A program made the translations under genes and the position numbers. A model generated the notes under the pieces. It had not been told where the DNA came from, did not search any database, and saw nothing but the letters and a program-made list of their open reading frames with translations. From Hwanghaeella sp965227365 (GTDB lineage Bacteria; Pseudomonadota; Alphaproteobacteria; UBA8366; Aestuariispiraceae): DNA of 64,000 nt. Shown here piece after piece: positions 35,536 through 44,776 of the stretch. The stretch is from contig NZ_OZ245754.1 in the NCBI RefSeq assembly GCF_965227365.1, forward strand, positions 4,836,001 to 4,900,000, written 5' to 3'. The first letter of the stretch is position 1. Every line of letters begins with the position of its first letter.

Positions 35536-35545
35536 GTCTGTTGTA
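35521..35545. repeat. Perfect 11-bp hairpin spanning the GNAT stop codon
   Basis: Arms TACAACAGACC (35521-35531) and GGTCTGTTGTA (35535-35545) with loop CTA; the stop TAG is at 35533-35535. There is no T-tract, so it looks more like an intercistronic processing or stability element than a terminator. Confidence 0.5.
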
Positions 35546-35565
35546 ATAAATACAGAAAATGAAAA

Positions 35566-36225
35566 ATGACTGATAACTCTTTCCTCGTCACGGATCGCAA
35601 CAAGGTCAAGAGAACGCCCTTGCGTGGCGCTTACGACAGGGAGGCGGTCTATGCGGTTCTTGATGCCTGCCAGATCTGTCATGTGGGTTATGTGGTTGAG
35701 GGCCAGCCCTATGTGACGCCAACCATCTTCTGGCGCGATGGAGACACGCTTTATTGGCACGGTTCTTCCGCCAGCCGGATGCTGCGGACGGTCAAGGCCG
35801 GTGTCGATGTCTGCGTCACGGCCAGCCTGTTCGATGGTTGGGTCATGGCGCGGTCGGGGTTCCATCACAGCGCCAATTACCGCAGTGTCATGGCCTTCGG
35901 AAAAGCCGCACCATTGGAGACAGAGGCGGAGAAGGACGCCGCCTTGAAACTGATGATGGACGGCCTGTTCCCGGGACGGTGGGAGGAAATCCGGCCGGCG
36001 ACAAAACAGGAACTGAAGGGCACGACCGTGGTCAGGATGGAGATCGACCAGGCTTCGGCGAAGGTGCGCAATGGCCCGCCGGTCGACGATGACGAGGACT
36101 ATGCCTTACCGGTCTGGGCAGGTGTTCTGCCGGCCCGGCAGGTTTGCGAAGCGCCCGTCGCCGACCCCAAACTGAACAGTGGAATCGCCTTTCCGGAAAA
36201 TCTGGCTGGCTATCTCCCGAAATAG
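35566..36225 (+). CDS. Pyridoxamine 5'-phosphate oxidase-like (split-barrel flavin) protein
   Basis: The 219-residue protein is a FMN-binding split barrel of the NimA-like group: ACQICHVGYVVEGQPYVTPTIFWRDGDTLYWHGSSASRML is the diagnostic stretch. Such proteins use FMN or heme in reductions or oxidations; some modify nitroimidazoles. With a PLP-sensing MocR regulator next door, a role in B6-type or amine metabolism is plausible. It follows the GNAT gene by 30 bp and is probably co-transcribed. Confidence 0.88.
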   Translation: MTDNSFLVTDRNKVKRTPLRGAYDREAVYAVLDACQICHVGYVVEGQPYVTPTIFWRDGDTLYWHGSSASRMLRTVKAGVDVCVTASLFDGWVMARSGFHHSANYRSVMAFGKAAPLETEAEKDAALKLMMDGLFPGRWEEIRPATKQELKGTTVVRMEIDQASAKVRNGPPVDDDEDYALPVWAGVLPARQVCEAPVADPKLNSGIAFPENLAGYLPK

Positions 36226-36321
36226 CGCGGTTCTTTGTCCATCCTCCGGGAAGACATCTGTTCCCGACCGTTTGCGAAAGCGTGATTGTCTTTACGGGCA
36301 ACGCGGCGCTAGCGTCTCCGC

Positions 36322-37629
36322 ATGACGGGACCGGAAGAAAAAGAGACTTTTCGATACAGTGCCGCGCAGTCCGATGCGCGGGCGAACCCGCATCCAACGC
36401 CGCCCGGTCTGGCGCGACCGCCGGCGCAATCGAAGGGCGTCGCACTCACCCTGCTCATCCTGTGCGAGGTGCTCGCCCTCTCTTTGTGGTTTTCGTCCAC
36501 CGCCGTCATACCGTCATTGAAGGCCGATTTCGGCCTGAACGATACTGCCGCTTCCTTGATCAGCAGCATGGTGTCGGTCGGCTTCGTGATCGGCACCCTG
36601 ATCAGCGCCAGTTTCGGCCTCGCCGACAGGCTTAATCCGGTCCGCTTCTTCGCCGGCTCCGCATTACTGGCGGCGGGCGCGAATGCGCTGATCATTTTCG
36701 TCGATCCTACGTCCTGGCTGGTGCCGGGCCTGCGCTTGGTGGTCGGGTTGTCGATGGCGGGGATTTATCCGGTTGGTATGAAATTGGCGGCCGGATGGGC
36801 CAAGGCGGATATGGGTTTCCTGGTCGGTTCGCTCGTCGGCGCGTTGACCCTGGGCTCCGCGTTGCCGCATCTGATCAATATCGCCGGCGGATTGGACTGG
36901 CGGCTGACCCTGGCCATTGCCTCCGGCGCCGCGGTGGCGGCCGCTGCCCTGATTTTGTTCGTACGACCCGGTCCGGCGGTCCGGAGGGCAGCAGCCTTCC
37001 GCCCGCAATTCGCTTTTCAGGCTTGGACCAAACCTAGTCTCCGCCTCGCGAATCTCGGTTATTTCGGCCATATGTGGGAACTCTACGCGCTATGGGCTTG
37101 GGCCGGTGTCTTCCTGCTGGAAAGTTTTCGACAGACGCCCGGCGTCGAGGAGCCGGTCCTGTGGTCCATGGCGCTCGCTTTCACGACCGTTGCCTCCGGC
37201 GCGGTCGGCAGCATCGCGGGCGGGCTCTTCGCGGACCGCTTGGGGCGCACCACCCTGACAATGCTCGCGATGGGGATAAGCGGTACTTGCGCCCTGGCCA
37301 GCGGCTTCGTTTTCGGCCTGTCGCCCTGGATCGTGACCCCGCTTTTCGTGATCTGGGGAATCACCGTCGTGGCCGACAGCGCGCAGTTCTCCTCATCCGT
37401 CATGGAACTCTCGGATCCATGGCTGATCGGCACTATGGTGACGGTTCAGACCTGTCTGGGGTTCTTGCTGACGGTCGGCACCATCCACCTTGTGCCGGTG
37501 ATGGCCGATCTGGTCGGCTGGCAGTGGTCCTTCGCCTTTCTTGCGATCGGTCCCTATCTGGGGGTCATCGCGATGGGTCGGTTGAGAGCCCATCCGGACG
37601 CAATAAAGCTCGCCGGCGGCCGACGCTAA
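36322..37629 (+). CDS. MFS transporter
   Basis: The 435-residue protein has about twelve membrane segments after a 40-residue polar, Pro-rich N-terminal tail. The loop-2/3 signature is modified (SFGLADRLNPVRFF), with a second copy GGLFADRLGRTTLT in the C-terminal half. It is a proton-linked importer or exporter; the substrate cannot be read. No ribosome-binding site is obvious; the start at 36322 is the first ATG. Confidence 0.87.
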   Translation: MTGPEEKETFRYSAAQSDARANPHPTPPGLARPPAQSKGVALTLLILCEVLALSLWFSSTAVIPSLKADFGLNDTAASLISSMVSVGFVIGTLISASFGLADRLNPVRFFAGSALLAAGANALIIFVDPTSWLVPGLRLVVGLSMAGIYPVGMKLAAGWAKADMGFLVGSLVGALTLGSALPHLINIAGGLDWRLTLAIASGAAVAAAALILFVRPGPAVRRAAAFRPQFAFQAWTKPSLRLANLGYFGHMWELYALWAWAGVFLLESFRQTPGVEEPVLWSMALAFTTVASGAVGSIAGGLFADRLGRTTLTMLAMGISGTCALASGFVFGLSPWIVTPLFVIWGITVVADSAQFSSSVMELSDPWLIGTMVTVQTCLGFLLTVGTIHLVPVMADLVGWQWSFAFLAIGPYLGVIAMGRLRAHPDAIKLAGGRR

Positions 37630-37650
37630 CCGAAGGATTAGGCGGCTGAA

Positions 37651-37923
37651 TCAGAAGTCGTAGCAGCGTCCGGCTTTTTCCCAGTCGCCGTAGCGCGTCG
37701 GCTCAAGGCCTTTGGGGCCGCCGATTTCCTTCGGCACTTCGCCTTTGGCTTCCGCCTCGGCGCGCCACTTCCGGCCGGCCTCTTCCGCCTTCAATTCCGC
37801 TAAACGGCGCGAATCGACGCCTTTGACATCGGCGTCCACCAACGGGTCAAGATCGGCTTCCACCGGGCTCGGCCGTTTCGGCCCATCCGAGCCGCCGCCG
37901 AGAACTTTTTTCAGAATGCTCAT
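37651..37923 (-). CDS. DUF1674 protein (SdhAF4-like succinate dehydrogenase assembly factor)
   Basis: A 90-residue protein ending KEIGGPKGLEPTRYGDWEKAGRCYDF, the signature of DUF1674, whose eukaryotic member SDHAF4 helps flavinated SdhA assemble into complex II. The N-terminal half is charged and probably disordered. No sdh genes are in the window. It is convergent with the MFS gene. Confidence 0.88.
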   Translation of the reverse strand: MSILKKVLGGGSDGPKRPSPVEADLDPLVDADVKGVDSRRLAELKAEEAGRKWRAEAEAKGEVPKEIGGPKGLEPTRYGDWEKAGRCYDF

Positions 37924-38025
37924 GATGCCTTATATGGCAAGAATCCCGCCCGGTTTCCAGTCTTGAAGCCCCGACGGCCATGCATATCTACAAGGGCGTG
38001 TAACATTTCATGAAGGATCAGAACG

Positions 38026-38895
38026 GTGAACACCTTTCGGACGGGCCTTTTGCTGGCGGCTATGACCGGGCTCTTTCTGGGCGCCGGATGGCTGATCGGC
38101 GGGCAGGGCGGCTTGGTGATCGCGCTCGTCATCGCGGCGGCGATGAATTTCTTCGCCTATTGGAATGCGGACAAGATCGTTCTGTCCATGTATCGCGCCA
38201 AGGAAGTGACGCGGAACAGCGCACCGGGCTTTTACGGCATCGTCGAGCAGTTGGTGCGCCGCGCGGATATGCCGATGCCGAAGGTTTATATCATCGACAA
38301 TCCGCAGCCGAATGCCTTCGCGACTGGGCGAAATCCGGAAAATGCGGCCGTCGCCGCGACATCCGGGTTGTTGCAGATGCTGAACAGCGAGGAAATCGCC
38401 GGCGTCATGGCGCATGAACTCGCCCATGTCCGAAATCGTGACACGCTGACCATGACGGTCACCGCGACTATTGCGGGCGCGGTCGGCATGCTGGCCAATA
38501 TGGCCATGTTCCTGGGTATGTTCGGCGGCAACCGCAATTCGCCCTTGGGTGGGATTGGCGCACTGCTGGTCGCGCTCTTGGCGCCCTTCACAGCGATGCT
38601 GGTCCAGATGGCGATCAGCCGGACGCGGGAATACGAAGCCGACAAAATCGGCGCTGAGATCTGCGGCAATCCCCTTTGGCTGGCCAGCGCCTTGCAGAAA
38701 CTGGAGGCGGGTGCGAAGCGGGTCGACAACATTGACGCGGAACGGAATCCGGCCACGGCGCATATGTTCATCGTGAACCCGCTGCATGCGCACAGCGTCG
38801 ATAACCTTTTCTCAACCCATCCGAAAATGGCGAACCGTATCCGCAAGTTGGAAGAGATGGCGGGGGCGCCTCTGCAGGCGCGTCCCTGGGGCTAA
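38026..38895 (+). CDS. htpX: Protease HtpX homologue
   Basis: The 289-residue M48 metalloprotease has two N-terminal membrane helices, the zinc site HELAH (His130, His134) and EYEADKIGAEICG for the third ligand, and two further helices in between. HtpX degrades misfolded inner-membrane proteins with its active site on the cytoplasmic side. It starts with GTG at 38026. rsmB follows on the same strand. Confidence 0.95.
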   Translation: MNTFRTGLLLAAMTGLFLGAGWLIGGQGGLVIALVIAAAMNFFAYWNADKIVLSMYRAKEVTRNSAPGFYGIVEQLVRRADMPMPKVYIIDNPQPNAFATGRNPENAAVAATSGLLQMLNSEEIAGVMAHELAHVRNRDTLTMTVTATIAGAVGMLANMAMFLGMFGGNRNSPLGGIGALLVALLAPFTAMLVQMAISRTREYEADKIGAEICGNPLWLASALQKLEAGAKRVDNIDAERNPATAHMFIVNPLHAHSVDNLFSTHPKMANRIRKLEEMAGAPLQARPWG

Positions 38896-38952
38896 GCCCG
38901 CCGTTCCGGAAACTCGCTTGGCGCTTGCATCCCGCCCGCTGTTCGGGCACCG

Positions 38953-40335
38953 ATGCGCGCGATGACGGATACACCGAGACATTCCCCTACCGATCAGGGC
39001 GCAGGCGACGGGATCGCCGCGCGCCTGCGCGCTTTCGACGTACTCGACCTCGTGCTCGAGCAGGGCAAATCGCTGGATGAAGCCTTCGATGCCGCTCAAC
39101 GCGGCAAAGGTAGCAATCGCGGCCTGCAAAATGATCGGGACGCTGCTCATGCGCGGATGATGGTGCTGACGGTGCTGCGACGCCTCGGCCAGATCGACGC
39201 GGTCCTGAATCGGTTTCTGACGCGCAAGCCCTCCGGCAAGGGCCGCGGGGCGTTGACCCTGCTTCGTCTCGGGGCGGGACAGATACTGTTCATGGAAACT
39301 CCGCCGCACGCGGCCGGATCGACGGCGCTGGCAGTTGCGGACAAGCGAAAGCTTGCGGGCTTCAAGGGATTGGTCAACGCGGTGCTGCGCAAGGTGGCGG
39401 CTGCTGCCCAGTCGGTGCAGACGCAGGATGCCGCGCGCCTGAACATGCCGGGCTGGCTGTGGAAGGGATGCGCCGAGGCCTATGGCGCCGCGACAGCGCG
39501 GGAGATCGGTGCGGCACATCTGACTGAAGCACCATTGGACCTGACAATCAAACAAGGCGACGGGCAGGACTGGGTCGAGAAACTGGGCGGCGCGGCTCTG
39601 CCGACCGGGTCCGTGAGGCTTTGGAATGCCGGCGATGTCCGCAAACTGCCCGGTTACCGAGACGGTGCCTGGTGGGTCCAGGATGCGGCCGCCGCCCTGC
39701 CCGCGAAACTGCTTTTGGCTGCGATGGGCGAAGACGCGGCGGGCCGGGTCGGCGATCTCTGCGCCGCGCCGGGCGGTAAGACCGCGCAGTTGGCTGCAGC
39801 GGGTTTGACGGTGACAGCGGTGGACTCCTCCGGCCCGCGGCTCGATCGTTTGCGGGAAAACCTGGACCGGCTCTCTCTGATCGCGTCGGTCGTGCAGGCG
39901 GACGTACTGGCCTGGCGGCCCGATGAACTGTTGGACGGGCTCTTGCTCGATGCGCCCTGCAGCGCGACCGGAACGGTTCGCCGTCATCCGGACTTGCCCT
40001 GGCGCAAGGGTGGATGGGACCGCGACAAGCTGACGGCCCTGCAGAAATCCATGCTGCTGCACGCGGTGAACCTCGTGAAGCCGGGGGCGCCCCTGGTCTA
40101 TGCAACGTGCTCCCTATTGCCGGAAGAGGGTGAGGAAATCGTCAAATCGGCATTGGCGGAGAACCCGGCGCTCGTCCTGGATCCGGTCGGAACCGATGAG
40201 ATGAATTTCCTGCCCGAGGCCGTGCGCCCGGATGGTCTGGTCCGCACGCTGCCGACATTCTGGCAGCAACGATCCGGTAATCGGCGTGGCGGCATGGACG
40301 GCTTCTTCGTCGCACGGTTTCGGCGAGCCGTCTGA
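38953..40335 (+). CDS. rsmB: 16S rRNA m5C967 methyltransferase (RsmB)
   Basis: The 460-residue protein has an N-terminal NusB-like RNA-binding domain (about 20-155) and a C-terminal methyltransferase domain: CAAPGGKTAQLAAAG (SAM), LLLDAPCSATGTVRRHPD (first catalytic Cys) and YATCSLLPEEGE (second Cys). It methylates C967 of 16S rRNA. ATG 38953 and ATG 38962 are both possible. Confidence 0.93.
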   Translation: MRAMTDTPRHSPTDQGAGDGIAARLRAFDVLDLVLEQGKSLDEAFDAAQRGKGSNRGLQNDRDAAHARMMVLTVLRRLGQIDAVLNRFLTRKPSGKGRGALTLLRLGAGQILFMETPPHAAGSTALAVADKRKLAGFKGLVNAVLRKVAAAAQSVQTQDAARLNMPGWLWKGCAEAYGAATAREIGAAHLTEAPLDLTIKQGDGQDWVEKLGGAALPTGSVRLWNAGDVRKLPGYRDGAWWVQDAAAALPAKLLLAAMGEDAAGRVGDLCAAPGGKTAQLAAAGLTVTAVDSSGPRLDRLRENLDRLSLIASVVQADVLAWRPDELLDGLLLDAPCSATGTVRRHPDLPWRKGGWDRDKLTALQKSMLLHAVNLVKPGAPLVYATCSLLPEEGEEIVKSALAENPALVLDPVGTDEMNFLPEAVRPDGLVRTLPTFWQQRSGNRRGGMDGFFVARFRRAV

Positions 40336-40396
40336 TCTTCAGGGCTTGTTTTTCGGGGTAAGAACCGCCTGACCTGATTGGCCGAACCGCGGTTGG

Positions 40397-41881
40397 TCAA
40401 CCGCCAGAGGCGCGGCTGCGAATCTGGGGACTGTGTGGTCCGTTCGCCGAGGTTGGGTGCTCCCCATCCTCGTTCTGCCAGGAGGCCCGCTTGCGATAGA
40501 TTGTCGACGGCGCGATGCCGAGATAGCCGGCCGCTTGCGGAATATTGCCGCCGCACACGTCGATCGCGTTTTCGATGGTCTCTTTTTCGACTTCCCACAA
40601 TTCGCGAATTTCATTCTTGCTGCGCGGCAAGGCCGCAACCGGCGTTTCGGGGGCGGCCTTGTCCACTGCCGCCGGCACATGCATCTGGGACTGGATCGGC
40701 TGCACGGCGTTCAGCGGCGCGGGCAGCATTTCCGGTGTGACCAATTCACCGTCGTTCAGAACGACGATGTTCCGGATGATGTTCTGAAGTTGCCGGACGT
40801 TGCCGGGCCAGGAATAGCTGCCCAGGATCATCGCGGTTTGTGCGTCGAAGCTCTGGAAGGCTTTTCCTTCCTCCTGCGCATAATCGATGAGAAAGCGGCG
40901 CGCGATTTCCAGCGTGTCGCTGCCGCGATCGCGCAGGGGCGGCATGGTGATCGGAATGACGTGCAGACGGTAATACAGGTCTTCGCGGAATCGGCCCTGC
41001 TCGACCTCCTTCATGGCATCCTTGTTGGTGGCGCAGACGAAGCGCACATCGACTTTGCGCGCGATCGGGTCGCCGACGCGTTGATAGGTGCCCGTTTGGA
41101 TGAACCGCAGCAGTTTGGTCTGCAGATCCAGGTCCATCTCGCAGATTTCATCCAGAAACAGGGTTCCGCCATCGGCAAGGCTGGCGGCGCCGTCGCGGTC
41201 TTCGTGGGCGCCGGTGAAGCTGCCCTTCCTGTGCCCGAAGATCTCGCTTTCCATCAATTCGCGCGGAATGGCGCCGCAATTGATGGCGATGAAAGGGCCC
41301 TGGGCACGGGTCGACTGCCGGTGAACCGCGACGGCGCAAAGCTCCTTGCCGGTTCCGGATTCACCTTCGATGAAGACGGTGGCCTTGGAATGGGCCGCGG
41401 CCTCGATCGTTTTGTAGACCGCCTGCATGGCGGGTGAGCCACCGATAAAGGCGTCGAAGGCGCCGCGGGCGGTTTCCTTGTATTGGTCGACCAATTCCGC
41501 GAGGGCGCGCCGCTCCAGCCCGTTCTTCACGGTGACGCGCAGGCGTTCCGCGTTGAAGGGTTTGACCAGGAAATCATAGGCACCGTCGCGCATCGCCTCG
41601 ACCGCGACATTGATCGACCCGTTGGCGGTGATCACGACAACGGTCGTCTGTATCGCCTGATCGTTGATGTGGCGGAGAATATCCAGGCCGTTGATGTCGG
41701 GAAGCGAAATGTCCAGCAGGACGAGATCCGGCGGGTCACGGTTGATCACATCCAGTCCTTCCCGCCCGGTTTCGACGGTGCGGACGTCGACATCGACCGT
41801 GGACAGGTACTGCTCATACAGCCGTGCCAGCGACATCGTGTCTTCGATCAACAAGACTGTTGGTTTGCTGGACGCTTCCAT
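40397..41881 (-). CDS. Sigma-54-dependent response regulator (NtrC/LuxO type)
   Basis: The 494-residue protein has a receiver domain (VLLIEDT; phosphorylated Asp57 in VLLDISLPD), an AAA+ domain (Walker A GESGTGKE, the sigma-54 contact loop GSFTGA, GGTLFLDEICEM) and a C-terminal Fis-type helix-turn-helix (IPQAAGYLGIAPSTIYRK). The contact loop is GSFTGA where the consensus is GAFTGA. No sensor kinase lies beside it. ATG 41881 (MEASSKPTVLLIEDT) is chosen because the receiver fold begins there. Confidence 0.92.
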   Translation of the reverse strand: MEASSKPTVLLIEDTMSLARLYEQYLSTVDVDVRTVETGREGLDVINRDPPDLVLLDISLPDINGLDILRHINDQAIQTTVVVITANGSINVAVEAMRDGAYDFLVKPFNAERLRVTVKNGLERRALAELVDQYKETARGAFDAFIGGSPAMQAVYKTIEAAAHSKATVFIEGESGTGKELCAVAVHRQSTRAQGPFIAINCGAIPRELMESEIFGHRKGSFTGAHEDRDGAASLADGGTLFLDEICEMDLDLQTKLLRFIQTGTYQRVGDPIARKVDVRFVCATNKDAMKEVEQGRFREDLYYRLHVIPITMPPLRDRGSDTLEIARRFLIDYAQEEGKAFQSFDAQTAMILGSYSWPGNVRQLQNIIRNIVVLNDGELVTPEMLPAPLNAVQPIQSQMHVPAAVDKAAPETPVAALPRSKNEIRELWEVEKETIENAIDVCGGNIPQAAGYLGIAPSTIYRKRASWQNEDGEHPTSANGPHSPQIRSRASGG

Positions 41882-42124
41882 TATGTGCCCCGGGTGCTTA
41901 TGGGGTGTGGCCGATCTGCCTCGCGGCAGGGTCACAGCGCCAAAACACCTATCCTATCGCCGTGCCGTTGGCGGCTTGGCGATACCTCCCTTTCAACACT
42001 ACACTCGCAATTGTGTACCACAGTTCACGTCCCCGTCCATATAGCGAGCTGTTATTCGTTCGTCAGGGCCCGGAGAGGCCGGTCACCGATCGGCGGGGAA
42101 AATCACGAAAGGGAGGGGCCACAT

Positions 42125-42898
42125 ATGCGGCTGCAAGGGAAAACCGCCGTCGTCACCGGTGCTGCGAGCGGATTCGGGGCTGAGATTGCGCGGAGCTATG
42201 CACGCGAAGGCGCGAATGTCGTCATCGCCGACATCAACGAGGAATGGGGCAAACAGGTCGCCCAGGAGATCGAGGGGATCAATTCCGGGAACGCTGTATT
42301 CCAGTTTGCCGATGTCTCGCGTAAGGAAGACGTGGAAGGGATGGTCGATGCCGCTGTCGAGCGTTTCGGGCAGGTCGATATTTTGGTGAACAATGCCGGT
42401 TATACCCATTGGAACATGCCGGTCGATCAGGTTCCGGAAGAGGAATTCGACCGTATCTTCGCGGTGAATGTGAAATCGATCTATTTCGGGATGAATGCGG
42501 TCCTGCCGCATTTTCGCAATCAGACACAATCCGGGCCCAACAAGGGCGTCGTCCTAAATATTGCGTCCACGGCCGGTGTACGGCCGCGCCCGGGGCTCGT
42601 CTGGTACAATGCCAGCAAATCCGCAGCGATCGGCGCGACGCGCTCGCTCGCCATAGAACTCGGCACGGACAATATCCGCGTCGTCGCCATCAATCCGGTC
42701 GCCGGGGAGACACCGCTTCTGGCCAAATTCATGGGTGAGGATACGCCGGAAAAACGCGCTGCCTTCAAAGCCACGGTCCCGTTGGGTCGCTTCAGTCAGC
42801 CGGCGGATATTGCCAATGCCGCAGTATTTCTTGTGTCGGACGAAGCGGAATTCCTGACCGGTGTCTGTCTGGAGGTGGACGGCGGCCGCTGCATCTGA
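42125..42898 (+). CDS. SDR family oxidoreductase
   Basis: The 257-residue enzyme has TGAASGFG (cofactor loop), Asp after strand 2 (VIADIN, implying NAD), NNAG, catalytic Ser in IASTAG and YNASK. It oxidises a secondary alcohol or reduces a ketone; substrate unknown. GGGAGGGG precedes ATG 42125. It ends 19 bp from the convergent BKACE gene, and the two could act in sequence on a beta-hydroxy/beta-keto acid. Confidence 0.9.
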   Translation: MRLQGKTAVVTGAASGFGAEIARSYAREGANVVIADINEEWGKQVAQEIEGINSGNAVFQFADVSRKEDVEGMVDAAVERFGQVDILVNNAGYTHWNMPVDQVPEEEFDRIFAVNVKSIYFGMNAVLPHFRNQTQSGPNKGVVLNIASTAGVRPRPGLVWYNASKSAAIGATRSLAIELGTDNIRVVAINPVAGETPLLAKFMGEDTPEKRAAFKATVPLGRFSQPADIANAAVFLVSDEAEFLTGVCLEVDGGRCI

Positions 42899-42917
42899 GG
42901 CCGACAACAAGGCCGGG

Positions 42918-43802
42918 TCAGGATTTATGGGCGGCGCGGACCTCGTCCGGCGCCGCCACCCGGCCGCCGGCCTTTGTGATCTCGTCGACGGCGATGGCGA
43001 TCCAGTCGAGATTGGAGCGTTTGTCGCGCATCGGGGCGTCCTCCAGGCCGACCCGGACATGGCCGCCGGCTTTGACTGCCGGCCCGATCATCGGCGTGAT
43101 ATCGACGCCGAGTCCGGCGACCATCCAGGGTGCGCCGGGCGCAGCGTTTTTCAACAATTGCAGATAGGCATCCAGCGCATAGGGTTCGGGCGGAAAACCG
43201 AAGGAATAGGCCTGCGAAAACATGAACCGATAGACAGGCTGCGGGGCGCCCGGCGTCGCCGCGTGCAGGGCCGCGCCTTGGCGAACGAAACCGGGCTCGT
43301 AGATCGCGTAGGACGGGGTGAAACCATGGTCGCGGGCAAGGGTAAGACCGCGTCGAATGTGATCCTCCGGGTTCAGATAGACGAAGCCTTCGCGCCCCTC
43401 CTTCATCCCTTGGAAGGATGAGACATTCACCGAACCCGGGTCGACGATCGACCATTCGATCACGCCGTCCTTCGCCATTTCCTCGACAGCAGCATAACGC
43501 TCGACCGCGGACAGGGGCCGTTCCGCCGAACTGGCATGGAAGGGCAGGGTGCCATAGACGATGGCGCCGGTTTCTTCATGGATCGCCCGAATGATCCTGG
43601 CATATTGGCCGGCGTCGTCGACTTGCCGATCACCGGTTTCGTCAAAAATGTGAAGGTGGATGATGCTCGCGCCGGCTTTGGCACAGGCAATTCCATCGGT
43701 GATGATCGCGTCGTCGCTGCGCGGGGCCAACGGCTGCAGGTCGCGCGACCACGGTCCGTTGATCGCTACCTCCAGCCAAACCGTCCTGCTGTCTTCCGTC
43801 AT
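42918..43802 (-). CDS. BKACE-family enzyme (DUF849, beta-keto acid cleavage)
   Basis: The 294-residue TIM-barrel protein has the zinc ligands in IIHLHIFDE (His49, His51) and GGHVRVGLED, the core signature of beta-keto acid cleavage enzymes. These split a beta-keto acid using acetyl-CoA to give acetoacetate and a CoA ester. The substrate varies and cannot be assigned. Acetoacetate made here could feed the ligase at 31410. Its ATG overlaps the stop of the DUF3429 gene (ATGA), so translation is coupled. Confidence 0.9.
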   Translation of the reverse strand: MTEDSRTVWLEVAINGPWSRDLQPLAPRSDDAIITDGIACAKAGASIIHLHIFDETGDRQVDDAGQYARIIRAIHEETGAIVYGTLPFHASSAERPLSAVERYAAVEEMAKDGVIEWSIVDPGSVNVSSFQGMKEGREGFVYLNPEDHIRRGLTLARDHGFTPSYAIYEPGFVRQGAALHAATPGAPQPVYRFMFSQAYSFGFPPEPYALDAYLQLLKNAAPGAPWMVAGLGVDITPMIGPAVKAGGHVRVGLEDAPMRDKRSNLDWIAIAVDEITKAGGRVAAPDEVRAAHKS

Positions 43803-44284
43803 ACCCCCGCCTCTATCCTGAACCGTATCAACGTGGCGATCAGGCAGGCCAGGACGCCGAGGGTCAAGACTTTCCGCAGCGGTAGATACCATTCCGGAAA
43901 GAAACCGATGCGAACCGCCTGACGGTCGACCAGGAAGGCGGCGACAAAGGCGGCCATGAACAGAATAAGCGCCGCAACCGGGCTCATCAAAAGGGCTATC
44001 CAGGCGACAAGGGACGGCGTGACCGACCAGCCCAAGCGGAGCCAGTTCAAATCACCATCGATCTCACCGTTCAAGACGGGCCTGTCCGCCAGCGCCTTGC
44101 CCCAATGCACCCCGCCCAGAAAAGTCAGGATCACGGCCGAATAACCCATCAGCAGCCGGGTTCCTTCAATCTGCAGCAGGGGAACGGTGGTCCAGACCGC
44201 CGCGGCGCAGGCGACGAAGGGAATCAGACCGGCCAAACCCAGGGCGCGGGCCGGCAAGGGGACGTCATTCAATCTCGGCAGCAT
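43799..44284 (-). CDS. DUF3429 membrane protein
   Basis: A 161-residue protein with about five membrane segments. FLGGVHWGKAL in the second/third helix and PEWYLPLRKVLT near the C-terminus are the DUF3429 signature. Function unknown. It overlaps the YkvA gene upstream by 20 bp and the BKACE gene downstream by 4 bp. Confidence 0.85.
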   Translation of the reverse strand: MLPRLNDVPLPARALGLAGLIPFVACAAAVWTTVPLLQIEGTRLLMGYSAVILTFLGGVHWGKALADRPVLNGEIDGDLNWLRLGWSVTPSLVAWIALLMSPVAALILFMAAFVAAFLVDRQAVRIGFFPEWYLPLRKVLTLGVLACLIATLIRFRIEAGV

Positions 44285-44681
44285 CGGCGGATTCGTCCTT
44301 TTTCAGAGACGTGAGGGCGGTTTTCGCCTTTTGCCGATGTACGGGTTTTATTTCGTCTTGGACCAGTCGCCACGCGGCCCAGAACACGGCGGCATCGTCG
44401 GTGAATCCCAGGGCCGCAATGAAGTCGGGCACCGCGTCCGTCGGTGCGATGAAATAGGCAAGGGCCGCCAGCAGCAGCAATTTCGACCGCCTGGGCGTTG
44501 TCGGATCGCGGGCGGCATAAAAGCCGGCCACGGCCTCCTCAGCGAAGGGTACCCGGCCCAGGAAACTGCGCAGTTTCGGCCAGAAGCGATCGCGGACGGT
44601 GCGCTGGTTTTCGCCTTCCCGTTCCGGTGCCGCCAGGGCCGGCAGGTCCGGCACCCATTTACCTGTACTGTTCTTACCCAT
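44265..44681 (-). CDS. YkvA family (DUF1232) protein
   Basis: A 138-residue protein whose core LLLAALAYFIAPTDAVPDFIAALGFTDDAAV is the DUF1232 signature: a short membrane-associated helical hairpin. Both termini are highly charged. Function unknown. It is the first gene of the overlapping three-gene run and is divergent from an SDR gene. Confidence 0.85.
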   Translation of the reverse strand: MGKNSTGKWVPDLPALAAPEREGENQRTVRDRFWPKLRSFLGRVPFAEEAVAGFYAARDPTTPRRSKLLLLAALAYFIAPTDAVPDFIAALGFTDDAAVFWAAWRLVQDEIKPVHRQKAKTALTSLKKDESADAAEIE

Positions 44682-44776
44682 GAAACCTATATGGGCTATT
44701 CCTGACGTGTCTGCTATAGGCCGTGGCCAGCCAATTTATGGCGGAGTCAATTGGATCGACAGCAGGGAGGTTTCCG

